Source of the DNA: Larimichthys crocea
Lineage: Eukaryota > Chordata > Actinopteri > Sciaenidae
DNA length: 64,000 nt
Direction: 5' to 3'
NCBI RefSeq assembly: GCF_000972845.2
Contig: NC_040016.1
Span: forward strand, 11,490,701-11,554,700
The notes under the pieces are model-generated. The model saw nothing but the letters and a program-made list of their open reading frames with translations, ran no database searches and was not told the DNA's origin. Positions 23,501 to 36,540 of this stretch are shown in pieces. The stretch's first letter is position 1. The number at the start of each line of letters is the position of its first letter. A program made the position numbers and the translations under genes.

Positions 23501-25617
23501 TAGAGTCATGGTGTCAACATCTTTAATATGGTATATGGAAGTCACAATAATTTACTTGATGAAGTGTGTGGAGTGTTTACTGGAAACCACTTTCCAAAGA
23601 AGATGGCCACTATGTATTCAGTGTAAAAAACAAGCAAGACATAAGAAAAACATGATGTTCCCTCTCCATTGTGATTTATTTATAAAACTGAGCTCTGAGA
23701 AAACCAGTTTATTACGTTTGCTTGTGTGTATTCTCAACACATGCTGTCTTCACCCAACATGGAAGAAAAAACCATCCCAGAATATTCTGTGAAAGTGTGT
23801 CTTACATCTCCCCCTCTCCCTCTCTTTTCTTTTCCTTTTACATATAATTTGTAACAAAGCTCAGGGATCCATTTTCATTTCACTACCAACAACTTGCGCT
23901 AATTTGCAAGTCACCGAGGATTGTTGAATGTTATCACCATTTATCAAATGATGCAAAACTGCTAGGGAGAAATCGAGAGAGGGAATTACAGAATATTTCT
24001 TGAATTTCTCGAGAAATCTGCATACGTGGATCATCTCCAGTCGAATTAATTCAAACGATAACTAGGATGGATACAGCACGAATATATGGGGTATTGAAAT
24101 ACACTGTAGAGGAAAGTATTATATACTAATTTCTCACCTGTATTATACATTCATTTCTCATCATGGCTGTAACAGTGATCTGTTCTGGCTTTACCCACCA
24201 CAATCAACACACTTCTGTGCCCCATCATTAAGCCTGCTTTCAGTTGCTTTGGGATCTCCAGTGTTTCTAAAATAGATTAGAAGTTCTTAAATTAGACGAT
24301 GCTTTTATGCCCTTGCTCCGATTGAAAAGAGCAACAACAATCCTCAAATTCCCCTCATGTCATTAAAATTAAGATACCTCTGACTTTTGTCAATAATTCA
24401 GAAGTTGCTGCATTTATCTCCCTCTTGGCACTGGCTGGAGTCTTTTTTAGATGCAGAGTGCCTGATAGAGCTGGCAGATGTTTGGTCTCATGGGCACACG
24501 AGCGCTCTATAAAATAAGCTGTCACAATCAGCTCGTCACCATCGTGGCAGAGGATTTTATTCTCTGTGTGTATACAACATCTATGACATGATTTGAGCAT
24601 GATATCCTACATTGCTTCAGCCTGTGGATCTTCTGGAGTGCTCTGCGTTAGTGAACATTAAGAGTAAAGTGTTCTTCAGTCCATTCACATTCTCCCACAA
24701 ACATCAGGTATCCCAAGGCCCTCTTGCCACAACTAATTATTTAAATTAGACTCCACTCACCTGAATAATTTCCATTATATAAAACACCACATACAAACTT
24801 GACGTTGGATCCCATCAGTGAACTCATAGACAATTTATACCAAGGCAAATTAAACCTGCTGAAGTGGCAAGAGTTAGCCTGAAGATTTTTTTTTTTATAA
24901 AAAAAAAGGACAGATTTTTAACCTTTAAAGTTAGGATAGCAGTGATACATATTCCATTTGTCTCAATTTTGTCTGCCCCGTTCTTGCTCGATTGAATTAA
25001 ATTTAACATTCTCAAAGCAGGAGCTTTTACTTTAAATTGACTTCCATTAACTCCAGAGGACCCAGGAGGTGGGAGATGACCTGACATACTTTTGTTCCTC
25101 AGGCAACTGTTGCTGGGTTTGATAAATTTTAGGAGGTTCTGAGTCTTTTGGCTTCAGATGTATGTGGTACTAGTGCCTTGCCTAACGCCAAAGAGCCCCT
25201 TCCTCGGGGAGTTCCCATTATGCCAGCCTGGCTAGCAGCCAGATTAGAAAAGCATAGTATACCAAAACAGCAGGGGAACTCAATGTTACACATCAAAGTC
25301 TGTTTACTCATGAGGAGTAGTAATACACATTGTATGTGAAAAAAAAAAGAAGTTGTATAAAAGCTTTTTTGACTCCGAAGGGTTTTAAAAAATTAATCTG
25401 AGGGTGTAGTCAGAAAGAAGCAATCTTACCAGATCTCTGCAGACCGCTCTTCATCTCTGCTTGAGGCTTGCAACTTGAGGCTACATTAGCCACCAGGTTT
25501 TGACATGGAAGAATAATGCATAGACTAAAACAGATGATATCTGTAGCAGGTGCTGCTGTTTTTTTTTCTTTTTTTTTAAAACTTAGACTGTGTTTTAAGA
25601 GCGCAACGCTAAATCAG
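20527..25617. other. Unrecognised noncoding stretch
   Basis: About 5 kb of AT-rich DNA. Many frames of 60-100 codons are open, for example 22550-22855 (-) and 20600-20902 (+), but none shows a domain, and codon make-up follows the AT-rich background. No RNA gene or named repeat is seen. Confidence 0.5.
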
Positions 25618-26054
25618 CAGTGGACAAAGATGTATTCAAGTAAAAGTTGCAGTACAGTGTAAAATACACAGTTATAAGTAAAAGTACAAAACTATTAAAA
25701 TATTGTTACCAAAAGTGAAAGTATTTATTCAGAATCATAAGGTTCCTGGTCCCACAGTCCAAAGACATGTTCAGAATCATAAGGTTCCTGGTCCCACAGT
25801 CCAAAGACATGCACTTTCACCCTAAATCTGATGGAATCTGGGATCCTTTAAAAAAAAAAGTTGTTAGTTGATTTGTTATTTTGTATTAATTTACAAATAA
25901 CTAAAGCTGCAAATAAATGTAGTGGAGTAAAAAAAAAATCTTGTCTCCAAAATGCGCATTAGAAGTATAAGGGAGCATAAAATGGAAATAATCATGTAAA
26001 GTACAAGTACTTCAAAATTGTGAGTTAATGTATTTAGTTACATTCCATCCCTGT
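25618..26054 (+). mobile_element. hAT-type MITE (CAGTGG family)
   Basis: The left end is CAGTGGACAAAGATGTATTC, then AAGTAAAAGTTGCAGTACAG. The right part is AATGTAGTGGAGTAAAAAAA, then ATAAAATGGAAATAATCATG and AAAGTACAAGTACTTCAAAA, ending ACATTCCATCCCTG. This is the arrangement of a very common fish MITE with CAGTGGTGGA-type ends. The end sequences have drifted and I could not see an 8-base target duplication. It contains a two-copy 42-bp tandem repeat. Confidence 0.7.
25729..25811 (+). repeat. Two-copy 42-bp tandem repeat
   Basis: The unit starting TCAGAATCATAAGGTTCCTG at 25729 is repeated exactly at 25771, with the second copy ending after ACATG at 25811. It holds the phrase CCCACAGTCCAAAGACATG, which recurs in many vertebrate repeats. 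Exact identity suggests a recent duplication inside the old MITE. Confidence 0.95.
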
Positions 26055-29000
26055 ACTGTGGAATACTCTTATTCTAGGATTATGAGAAGTTCTTGGTTTA
26101 GCCTGTATGTGAATCTATTTTAATTTATAGGAACACCAGATGAAGGACATTCGTAGGAGAGGGTATGTACTCAGAGAACATATGCTGTGTTACATGTTCT
26201 TCGCTGAAAATAAGCGTTCCATGATGACGAACCCAAGTACACAAAATTAGAGACAACTCACCAAGGAGAGACTACAAGCTCCGTGTAGTCACAGATGGTA
26301 GCGCTACAACATTAATATCTGTAAAAGTATGCAACTGTATCCTCAACTGATAAGTCGATGAAATTTATGCGAAACTGAGGGATAAATATTTTAATAGTTT
26401 GCTTTTTTCCTCTGTTTCTTTCTATCTCCGACGCAAGTGTGAAAAATCACTATCCAGAGTCTGAATGCAGCATGTGGGAGAGTGCCAAATAGTGCTGCTG
26501 GGCAGGTGCCTGGAGTTCCATTTGAGCAATGCAATTATGAAAATTGGAGTTATGCAGACGAACAAAAGGATTGCTATTGGGAAATGTGTCACTGTCCTCT
26601 ATTCTTGTCAAGCACAGTTTAAAAGAAGAACATATTTTGATAGAAATTACAACTCTGTGTCTGTGATGAACAGGCTTAACTTGAATATCTCTGATGTGTC
26701 CATGGTGTTATTGACCCTGTCGAGTTAAAACAAAAGAAAAAATAGATTCCAGGCAGTAGCCTTGCTTAGCACAAGCACTACAAACACCCCAGCAGCAAGG
26801 TCATGTTGTTTACAGCACTTTATTCTATTATTGGAATTAGGTTTCTTTACTCTTATAATGGAACAATCTATCTTTTCTCTCCCTGATGTTTTAAATGAAA
26901 GCAAACTGTTAAATGTTCCAGCACTGAATTGCCGTTACACTGTCTGCATTCATTCTCATTCAGACAAGTAACCCACAGGTAGGGCACACACTGTGTATCT
27001 AATGCAGGAGACTGTTGGCTCTGCACTTGAGTTTAGTTGGCAATTCAAATTTTGTGCTAATGTCTACTTTGATGGAATTAAATGTGCATTTTTGTGCATC
27101 AAGTAAATTCCACATTTTTACTGTTGGCTCAGTATCCCCTAATAGGATATTCTACTTATTCTGCTTGCTTGTATTACTTTGCTACCTGTTATCCAGATCA
27201 ACCCTGTTGAGAATATTAATCTATTTTGTAAAGATATATTTCATCCATTTAGAGGTTAAATTTATTGCTCCCGTTGACATGTTTATATTGCTTCTGTTTT
27301 GCTTTGAGTGACGGTCGAGTGATGCTTAAAAACAAAAACAAAAAAAGGTCTATAAAAAGTATACAGATGTGCAGTACGTATCATTGGAACAGACAAACAA
27401 ATCACAGCTCAACAGCTCGGCGTCTGTGGAGGTATTTTTAATGTCTTTTTGGCCTGTGAATAAGGATTTTTATTTTGATGTGACATTCATGCCTAGTTCT
27501 GGGTTTATGTACTTTCGTATTTTCCCTAACATGCGATCACCTGCGAAACACTTTTTTTATGTGCTCTCATTGCAATATGTCACCTGGCTTCAAGCCGTAC
27601 AGGCATACGTTGGCTGTATGTGGGCGAAGGATAACATTATAAAACCATGCAGTCAAGTGTGAGATTACTGATATACTGTGGTATTTCTGTATATAGGAGA
27701 TATGATATCATATGGCTATGGGAGGACAAAAATCAATTTCACTGTCAATACACCCTTGCGAGTCTTCTTTATGTGCATTTAAAGGTCTTATACTGCTTTT
27801 CTGTAGTGGTTTGGTTGTAATAATGAATACTAATTAGAATCCATATGTGTGACCTTTCTGCAATACATAATTTATCTTTGATGTATTATGCCGTGGTTAC
27901 ATAACTCTATGCAAGAAAGTTGGCCTAGTATTCGACGTATTCAAAATATATTAGATATGTATAAAACATAAACAGACACTACATTTGATCATGAAGCTTC
28001 TTCTTTTTTTTTTTTTTACCATGAGCTGGAATCACTCCAATGCTATGGGTAGTGCAGGTATCCAGACACCTTAATGTGTTTGTTTTGCAATGGGAGCTTT
28101 GCAGACAATCTCCATTCAGTCTCCCCACCTGAATCATTGCTGGATTGATGCATGCTGAAGATCATTTTCTGAGCTACTTGTCTGTGTAGTGGCTCACATC
28201 CAGCACATTGCTTTGTTTTGCGTCCCAGAGAAAAAAAAGATGGATCCAAATCCAAGAGCAGACAAATAGAAGCGGTCCCTACCTGGATGCCAGGATTCTG
28301 CCTTGAATCAGATTAAACAACATTATCGAATGCACGGAGTAGACTGTAAATAAATCAAGCTTTTATGTGTGCAGAAAGATGAATGCATGTCCCGTGGGAG
28401 AACAGCCAGCGCAAAAACATGTTCAAGAATTTGCAAATGCAATTTTCAATAGCAATAGATGAAGCACGTTTCTCTCAATTATGTTGTCCAGATGTCTTGC
28501 ATTTGTAAACTTAACTTGGAGGGGGGGTGAAAAAAGTGGAAATATATTTGTGACAAGGAAAGCAGACAAACAGATTTTATCTTGTTTTTAAGTCCCTTTC
28601 AGAGAAAAAAAAGCATGCATCAAATTTCTTCGCCGCACTGCTGCGACAACAGCAGTGGCTTACTCTGCAGATATGTGATACAGGCCTGCATACAGAGCAT
28701 ATATTCAATATAAATGTGTGATGGCAGCCCTGACAGTTGAAAAAACAATTCACTCCTGACACTCCCCAAGCCTTTGTTTTATCGACCAACCTCCCTCCGC
28801 AGTCATTGTGGAGTCTATAATAAAAATGCATCAGATGCATCTCCCTGTCCTCAGCAGAACGTCACTCAGGGGACGGCATGTAGACCTTTATGAGAGCTAA
28901 TGACCCACGGCTTTTAGAGTCCCACAACCATCAGCATAATTAGGTTCAATGTCTGCGCTCAACCTTTCATTTACGTGCCCTTGAAAGAAAAAAATGACAC

Positions 29001-32000
29001 GTGATATTGACAAATTAACATAGATGGCAGGGACTGTATGTTTTCAAGAGAGGATGCCAACAACAGTCCATTCACCCAGTAAGAAACATTTCAACTCCCA
29101 TAGTATTCACACTGCAATTCAGCAACCTGACAACTCGTGTTTAGCATACAAGGCATACATGGACACTTCATCACCCGTTCATGATACACACTCATGCAGT
29201 TGTAAGCAGATAAGGACATTTCATTGTGTTTTAAGTGTAAGCAAGTCTGTATAAACAGTTCATTAACAATTCATATATTAAATATGATACACACATGAGC
29301 AAATCCTCAGTGCGTTTAAAAATATGGGCTGTTAATACACAGGTGCAAAGCATTGACAGGCAGCTTTAACACTGTTTAAAACTCGTGAAGATAAGTTGAA
29401 CTTATTAATTCTTGACCTTGGAAATGGTACTTTGATACAAACACACGCGCAGAAAAAACTAAACTCAAGGTCAGCTTATTAAATCTCTTTCAGTCACACC
29501 TTGTGGCCGTCATCCACAGATGTTTTGCTAAGGTGGCATGGAGAGTGAAGAACAAGTATTTATTTAGTAATTTTATGAATTACTTAAAAAATGTAAAGAT
29601 AACATTAAAAATAAATGTGCTATATTATTCATCATTCATAATTCATTTATAAATCAGTTATGGGAATTCAAAGAAGGAGTTATAGTTATTGACACATCCA
29701 TTAATCACTTAAGTACTGTTTATAAATGCTAGATTAACATAAAGTGTTGCCAAACTGACTTTGTAAAATAACCTTCAGTTTGGCGTATGTCATTCTAACC
29801 CAGCGCTGCATATGGCCTGTTAAAAACTCATATTGTTTTGACCTTTTCACATCCATGAAGAAATAATTGAGGTGTTACAGTTCATGCTTACAGACAGGTA
29901 GGCAACTTAAAATAGCACAAACTCAGTGTAATTCAACAGACTTGTTTGGTTACTTAGCTCCATTGTAAAGAAAAATATGTACAATACAATTAGTTTTTAC
30001 TGGAGCTAATGGAAATGACGATCCTCAAATCAATTAACCATCTTTTATGTTTTCATTTAATTTATTGACACTGCGTATGCACAGTGTATATTAATGCACA
30101 CGCTGTTATTCTACAGTGCTCATGTAGGTATTTTTTCCCTCTTTATGATCTAAATTTGAAGGTAACCTAATGAATTATGGATGTGATCCCTCGTGACTGG
30201 TTACACCTCCCACCAACAAGATGCATATGTAACAACAATTAGCGCCTCATACTAATCTGGGAGTTGCAAATTGTTTGAAAATGCAACACTCTGTAATAAT
30301 AATTGTCTCATTTGTTTCTTTTCTTTTCCATTTTCATTAGATGTTTTGCTCAAAAGATGTTGTGTAATTAATATAATGCAGCCGCTTCCAAAGGTTTCCA
30401 GCGAAGGAATGAGCTTAAATATGCCATATAATACATCCAGTGCTGAGATTTAAAATGTTCGGTTCACTGAAAAGCTATATCTCTCAGGAACTTGTTTTAT
30501 TGATTTTGCTGTAAACTATCGGTAACTTTGCTTTACAGCTTGTTTCAAGATATTGCACCTTGTTTAGAGTTCAGTAAAAACAATTAGACCTTTTCCTCTA
30601 CCAAGAGTATTCAAGCAAAGTATAACGTTGTTTTTTTGCCTGTAGATGAGACCAAATTAAGATTTTGCACTTTTAAATTACATGCAGCAAAAAAAAAAAA
30701 AGTTCTAACCCACATGGTGCCATCTAACTTGATCCTCTGTTCAATAAAATGACATTTGTGCATATGAAATTAAATCAAGCACTCCATCAAATCCATCAGA
30801 TGTACAGTAAGCAAGATAATAAAAAAAACAATCATCCTCACAGAAGTGGTGGAGATTACATACAGTAACTTCTGTTCTATATCCAGACGTCTTCTCATTA
30901 GTTCTGAATTGTGACGATAAATGTTTGCACTACAGTCAAGCTTATGTTCCCTCCATTCAGCACTGTCAAATTAATTCAGAGAGACTGTGGGAGGTGGCAT
31001 CATTTCAACAGTTTGCAGTTAATTCAAAGTTGGATTCAGACGCTGACAGAAATTCACATTAATTCAAGCCAAACTCACTGCCCAAACAGTAATGAGAATA
31101 ATGCTTGGATGGGTTTGTTTAAAAAATGGGGAAATAATGTAAACACGTTCAAGACCTGGAACTATAACTTTATAACATTTTCAACACTTCAGTAGCCATT
31201 TCACAAGTCAGATCAGCATTCGGATAAGTATCGCCACAGCATTCACACCTACATTCAGACATTATGATATGCATTGCTAAGTAACACTGACACCCTGTTT
31301 AGCGATTATCTTGTCATGGGAGTTGACATAAATGGAGCTGAAAACAATTACTACATTTGCCAGAAGCAGAAGTGAACCAAGGAGGTTGGTCTCCCTTTCA
31401 AATGGTTGTCTAGCTGATTACTGTCACTGGGTATTCAAAGGAAATGTATAGAGTTTATTTCATCCGTATTTCCCCAAAATGTGGATATTGTGGCTTTATG
31501 GGTCGATCTAACTTTGCACATGCCATGTCTTTTGTAGAAATTCTGGGAAATGAGGACGAACCTCCTACGGCTTTCCAAATAAAGATGGTTTTTACATGAA
31601 TCATCTCAAACACTTGTCTCTGAGTCTGACCAAAAATAAATACAGAAAGTATCAACCTGGAGAGTCCATTACGGTTAAATCCACATAGATATTAATTGGT
31701 AGGTTTATATTATCAAGCTGACAGTATCTCTTTCCTTCTTTGTTTTTCTAATTGGTTGGATATCAACAATTTCATATTTTTTTAGTGGTGGATGACTCAC
31801 TGAGCGCAACATTTTTTTTATTGTTGTTAGTCACTACATCCAGAATCATTTTGACAAAATGTACATTAAAAGTAGGCATATTGACACAAAGCCAACAGCA
31901 AAGGTCTCTCTAACCATACAAGCATATATGCTCCAAAATAAACAAAGATAACTCAACAAAATAAAACCGCAAACAACAAAATTTAAAATACTTCAAGTCA

Positions 32001-32967
32001 AAACAAACATGGATTTAATCCAGTTGTGTGTAGCCCACAGGATTCAACATAATTTCTTTTAAATGCATGTTAACGTTAACTAATATGCCTTCAATCACAA
32101 AAAAAAAAAAGCCACGACAGTTAGTTAAATGTTTGGCAGTGCGTACATACAAGCATCTGTTTTAGAGACGGTCAGTATCCAAGCTACCAACTGTTCAGTT
32201 TAGTTTGGAGTGAGATTTAGTATTGTAGTAAGTGGGGACATTTTCTGTGACGTCACTGACCACAGGGGTTGGGGTTATCCCTCCTCAACACCCAGGGATT
32301 TTGTTTTAAAAATACAGCTGTAAGATTCACGATTTTTAAGCAAGACATAAAACCAAGGCAGTTGTCAGTCAACCTCCAGACAGCACTGCCTAAATCAGGA
32401 TACCCAACCTGACCCAGATATCTGATGATCTTCTCCAAGAAAACTGTAAATTCTAGAGGATGCAGTTTTCCTGCATTCTGGTGTCTGAACAGCCGTTCAC
32501 TGCACATTTAAAATGTCAAACGCATAACTGTGAGGCTGGATTTGTGTGTTTGTTTTTTTTTAATAACACTCCAGTGTCAATAGTTTCCAGTTTAAAAGCT
32601 TTTAGAATAGCTGCTTAAATGACCTGGCGTGCGCTTGACAAAAACTCACTGGCACAAGTAATGCCCATTACATTTCTGATATTTAGTAACTAATGATTGA
32701 ATGCATGCAGTAGTCAAGATCACTTTAATCAGATGAAGGCATTCTAGACTTTGACAACACAGATTTCAATTCATTTAAAAAACCAACACCAAAATAAACG
32801 ATAAACGGAAATGTCTTTTCAAATGTAGAACACAACAATCAATAAACCTCGACAGAGCTCGGGATTAAACCCTTTATCAGCCTGCTACTTAGACTGTGCC
32901 GGTTTGACCAAAATGAAAAAAGATCCCTTTTCCCAGTGGTTTTCTTCCCCACTTTAGATAAGATCTG

Positions 32968-32968
<1 letters not shown>
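26055..32968. other. Unrecognised noncoding stretch
   Basis: About 7 kb without a supported gene or named repeat. T- or A-runs occur near 28002-28016, 30690-30701 and 32099-32111. Open frames at 27015-27311 and 27369-27662 (+) are Phe/Leu-rich readings of AT-rich DNA without domains. Confidence 0.5.

Positions 32969-33032
<64 letters not shown>
32969..33032 (+). repeat. (CA)32 microsatellite
   Basis: An uninterrupted run of 32 CA units, the longest dinucleotide run in the window. Confidence 0.98.
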
Positions 33033-33035
<3 letters not shown>

Positions 33036-33532
33036 TAATTCACTGTAGCTTCACTTTCAATATTTCCTTCCCCTGCTCCACAGCTAGCCTAAGCTCTATT
33101 TATTAGTGTTAGCATGGTGCCGTGGGCATGTACAGACATTTGAAACACTGAGCACTAAAGAGAAGAAGTGATCTGTGCACAAATTATTGGGGATTTATAA
33201 ATTAATAAAAATAATAATGAATTAGCCAATGGTATCTTGAAGCTTTTCCCCTGGTTCAGATCCAACCCAGTATGTCTAAAGTACCGTATTTTCTGGACTA
33301 TAAGCCGCTACTTTTTTCCCCACGCTTTGAACCATGCGGCTTATACAAAGATGCAGCTTTTCTATTGATTTTTCTTCAGCCGCCATGCGCTCTAACAGGA
33401 AGTGCAAAAACGAGACAGACAGGGGAAGTCAGTGCAAAGAAGAACACATGCAACAGTTTTTATTTAGCACATGCAACACAACACGCACAACGAATTATTA
33501 ACAGCAAATTATTTTCACACCCTCCCCCCCTC

Positions 33533-33630
33533 ATCGTGGAAAGCAGGCAGAAGGCCATCGATCTGGCTATCCAGGAAGGAAATAGAGCTGCTGCAAACTT
33601 GGCGTTAATGAATCCATGGTGAACACTTTT
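33533..33630 (+). pseudogene. pogo-like transposase N-terminal remnant
   Basis: One frame reads IVESRQKAIDLAIQEGNRAA then A-N-L and runs to a TGA at 33620-33622. From 33595 the next frame reads K-L-G-V-N-E-S-M-V. The Brinker-like DNA-binding domain of pogo-family transposases (as in POGK-type proteins) has the pattern ...A-x-E-x-G-N-R-A-A-A-R-x-(L/F)-G-V-x-E-x-x-V-R-x-W. The two frames together follow that pattern, so a single-base shift near 33590-33597 broke the gene. The catalytic DDE domain is absent. Confidence 0.65.
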
Positions 33631-33667
33631 ACTGCCGTAAAGGCCAATGCTCGCTCTTTGTTACTGT

Positions 33668-33692
33668 TGTCTGTCTGTCTGTCTGTCTGTCT
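33668..33692 (+). repeat. (GTCT)n tetranucleotide repeat
   Basis: About six GTCT units followed by CGCTCGCTGTCT, inside the pogo-like element. Confidence 0.9.
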
Positions 33693-33864
33693 CGCTCGCT
33701 GTCTAATCATCGGACACAAATCAAATTAAACTTCTTCGTGTTATTATATTTTGAAAAAATATAACATAACAACACTGTGTATCCGGTAAATATCTAATTT
33801 CTCAACCTGGATATCGGCGGCTTATATATGTACATTTTTATTAAAACAAAAATACAAAATTAGT

Positions 33865-33946
33865 GGGTGCGGCTTATATTCAGGTGCGCTCTATAGTCTG
33901 GAAAAGGGTGCGGCTTATATTCAGGTGCGCTCTATAGTCTGGAAAA
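33865..33946 (+). repeat. 41-bp tandem duplication at transposon 3' end
   Basis: The unit starting GGGTGCGGCTTATATTCAGG occurs at 33865-33905 and again, without a difference, at 33906-33946. Each contains the subterminal TCTATAGTCTGGAAAA. Only the second is followed by the true end TACGG. Confidence 0.95.
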
Positions 33947-33953
33947 TACGGTA

Positions 33954-36239
33954 CTAAATGAAGCTTTCTTAGACTGCCTTTTGTGTGTTCTTTAAAAGTA
34001 TCCATTGTTCTCTTCCAATCGAAGTTGACCCATGGTCAGCTTGGGCTACAAGTCTGCTGCAATTATGTTCTCTACAACCCTACCTCATTCTCCTTCTGTG
34101 TTGTCTACCTCCCTGTTCTCTTGTCTGCATGTCAAGCAAGATACTGAATCCCAAATTGCTCCCAAAGGCAGTGCCGTGTGTGTGAAAGTAATTAGCTCCG
34201 TTCTGATGAGCAGTTGGCATCTTGCATGGCAGCCAGTGCCGTCAGTGTATGAATGGCTAACTGTGATATGTAGTGTAAAGGCGCCTTCAGTATAGTCCAT
34301 TTACCTCCCTGATCACCTACTGTATTGTCTACTTCTCTGCTTTCCTCCTGTGTTGTCTATCTCCCAGTTTTCAATCGGTATTGTCACGAGAAAGTTTCAG
34401 AGCAACACTCGCAGAGCATCCTTGTAGCCATGGTAACTCGCTCTCACTCTTGCCTGTGTGCGCACGATGTGAGAAGACAAGGAGAGATGTTATGCTGCTC
34501 TCTCTTCTCCCGTCGTGGGCTGCCAGTGTTCTCTTCTCGCACCGCGACGTTATCAGCTATAAATTTATTCTTCACTTGACAAAACTTGAGGCCAAGCGGT
34601 GCGGGTGCATGTGAATAGTGTCAATTGTGTGAGTCCCATGCCACAGTCAATACGTCAGAGTTGGCAGTCCTGGTCAATACAGCATGGCTAATCCACTCTG
34701 TGAATACATTAAAAAACCTTCTAAAGCCCTATTCGCATGGGACTATTATTACCACGGGACCTTGTGTGATTTAGAAATTACCCACAACCCCAACATCGTC
34801 TGTGTGGTGCATTTTCACGGGATAAGCAAAGTCTGTATTGTACTTGAATTTACTGGCATTGTCCCCTGGGCAGCATGTTAATGAAGCTACCACTGCTGTG
34901 CCATATGCGTAAATGCATACATCCCTCTTAATTTAAAGATGCACTTAGTGTTTCTGCTCCTGTGTGACGCTGCAGGTAAAGAAACCTACACAGCCAGTGG
35001 AAGAATGGCAAAAATAACACCAGCAACTGATGTTTTATCTCAGATATATTCAGTAATACTTGAATTACATTACTGGTCCATACATACATCTATTAACTGA
35101 ACATACTTCAGAACAGAGTCACGTTTAAAAGCCTCAGGCACCCTGCCTGTGTGTCATTAGCTACACTAACATAAAGCTGGAATCCCAGAGCTTTTGCATT
35201 ATGGCGAAACAAATCCCGAACAAGCACCTAATAAAGTTACGAGAATGTCCGTCATCAGGGAACAGCTCGCACTGAATATTTAACTTCTCTTTACAAAGGA
35301 CATGATATGAGTCACTGAGTGCTAGAGGGAGCTTTAGTAGCCTTCCAATGAAGAAGTGTAACGAAGTGGAAGCTAGAAGACCTAATTGCCAGGTGTATTT
35401 GTAGAAACCCAAATATGGCAATATGGGGAGAGCCATTAATAGTTATGAAAAGTATATTTGAGATAATTTGAAGTAGTTTTGCCAAAAGCTAAATAATAAT
35501 GGACGGAAATAGCACATGTGGGTTAGATTACAGGATAAAGCGTGACATTTGTCACGGCTGTCGGTGATATCAGGATAAATGAAGTATTGAATCCTAAACA
35601 GTACCTTGAACTGTATGGGTGTGAGATGAGCACAAGTTTAGCTTGTGTGAATTTTGTTAAGAGCAATCTCCCGCCAGTTATCCTGCAGGTTCACACCCAG
35701 GTCACGCAGGCTGCTTTGACACCGGTAGCTGGTGAAAAGTCATAGGACTGGAGTTTGTTATAAAACCTTTCGAAATAAGTGACATTTGAAGGGGTTTACA
35801 ACTGAGAAACTCATCAGATAGTTGACACTGAGGCGAGGAGTAGTAGGAAAGTAAGAAACAAAGATTTCATGCAGCGTCTATTTTGAAAACACTGAAAAAG
35901 ATGAAAGAGTGGGAGTTGAAATTTACTTGACGGATCTGAAAAGTTATGAAGAATATCATCCTTATACAGCTCTTTAAAAAAAGATTCACGTGTCAACATT
36001 GATTGGAATAAATCATTCTGCAGTAAAGAGCTGAAGAAGATCCTGAAATAAATGTGAAATGTGGCCGACCTTTCTGACCTTATGTATTTTCTCTATAACA
36101 TGAGAACATGCCGACTCTTTGGACAGAATTGCTGGTATAAAATGGTCTGGGTTTAAGATGTATAACAGTAAATCTTAAGCACAAAGTGATCCTATGCTGA
36201 TATAAAAACAAATTGCAGGGGAACTAGTGCTAGTGCAAA
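33954..36239. other. Unrecognised noncoding stretch
   Basis: No supported gene. The phrase TGTGTTGTCTACCTCC recurs loosely at about 34100, 34322 and 34352, hinting at an old low-copy repeat. The part at 34716-34870 (CCCTATTCGCATGGGACTAT) may be a decayed MITE, but no ends are visible. Confidence 0.45.
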
Positions 36240-36540
36240 CAATAGGGGGTATAAGGAACATCCCTGCCAGGTACCACCACAGATTGTATAAAACATGGAC
36301 CATCATCACCAATAAGTGTGGCCAGTACGAGTGTGGTCAGCTCTGGCCATCGCCGTCCCAGCAATCCAAAAATATCGAGCGTGGATTGGTGCTGAGGCGG
36401 GCTAAATGAAACAAAGTCAACTATAATGGCACCCACTTGTCAATCAAAGCCACACTCCTAATTATGCAGAACATTAAGCCTTAAGGTAAAATAATCTGAA
36501 CAGGTGTTGTATAAAAATACACCCTCAGCACAGTTGGCAT
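36240..36540 (+). repeat. Unnamed fish repeat family Y, copy 3
   Basis: Shares TGTCAATCAAAG with CACAC, AATTATGCAGAAC and ATTAAGCCTTA spacing with the copy at 16085-16140, and continues with CACCCTCAGCACAGTTGGCA. The 5' part includes GTATAAAACATGGACCATC. No frame is preserved. The boundaries are approximate. Confidence 0.55.

Larger units (their letters stand above)
33284..33951 (+). mobile_element. pogo/Tigger-like DNA transposon, non-autonomous
   Basis: It starts CCGTATTTTCTGGACTATAA and ends TATAGTCTGGAAAATACGG, so the ends are imperfect inverted repeats. Each is flanked by TA (33282-33283 and 33952-33953), the target site of the Tc1/mariner-pogo group. Inside at 33533-33630 is a remnant of a pogo-type transposase DNA-binding domain. 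At 668 bp it is far too short for a full transposase plus flanks, so it is an internal deletion product. A (GTCT)n run (33668-33692) and a 41-bp duplicated 3' end lie within it. Confidence 0.75.

Noticed and set aside
33272..33622. 116-codon frame as a host gene
   Set aside because: It lies inside the pogo-like transposon. Its last part is a frameshifted transposase remnant and its first part is terminal-repeat sequence.
34716..34870. A decayed MITE starting CCCTATTCGCATGGG
   Set aside because: No inverted ends or duplicated target were visible; the resemblance rests on memory only.
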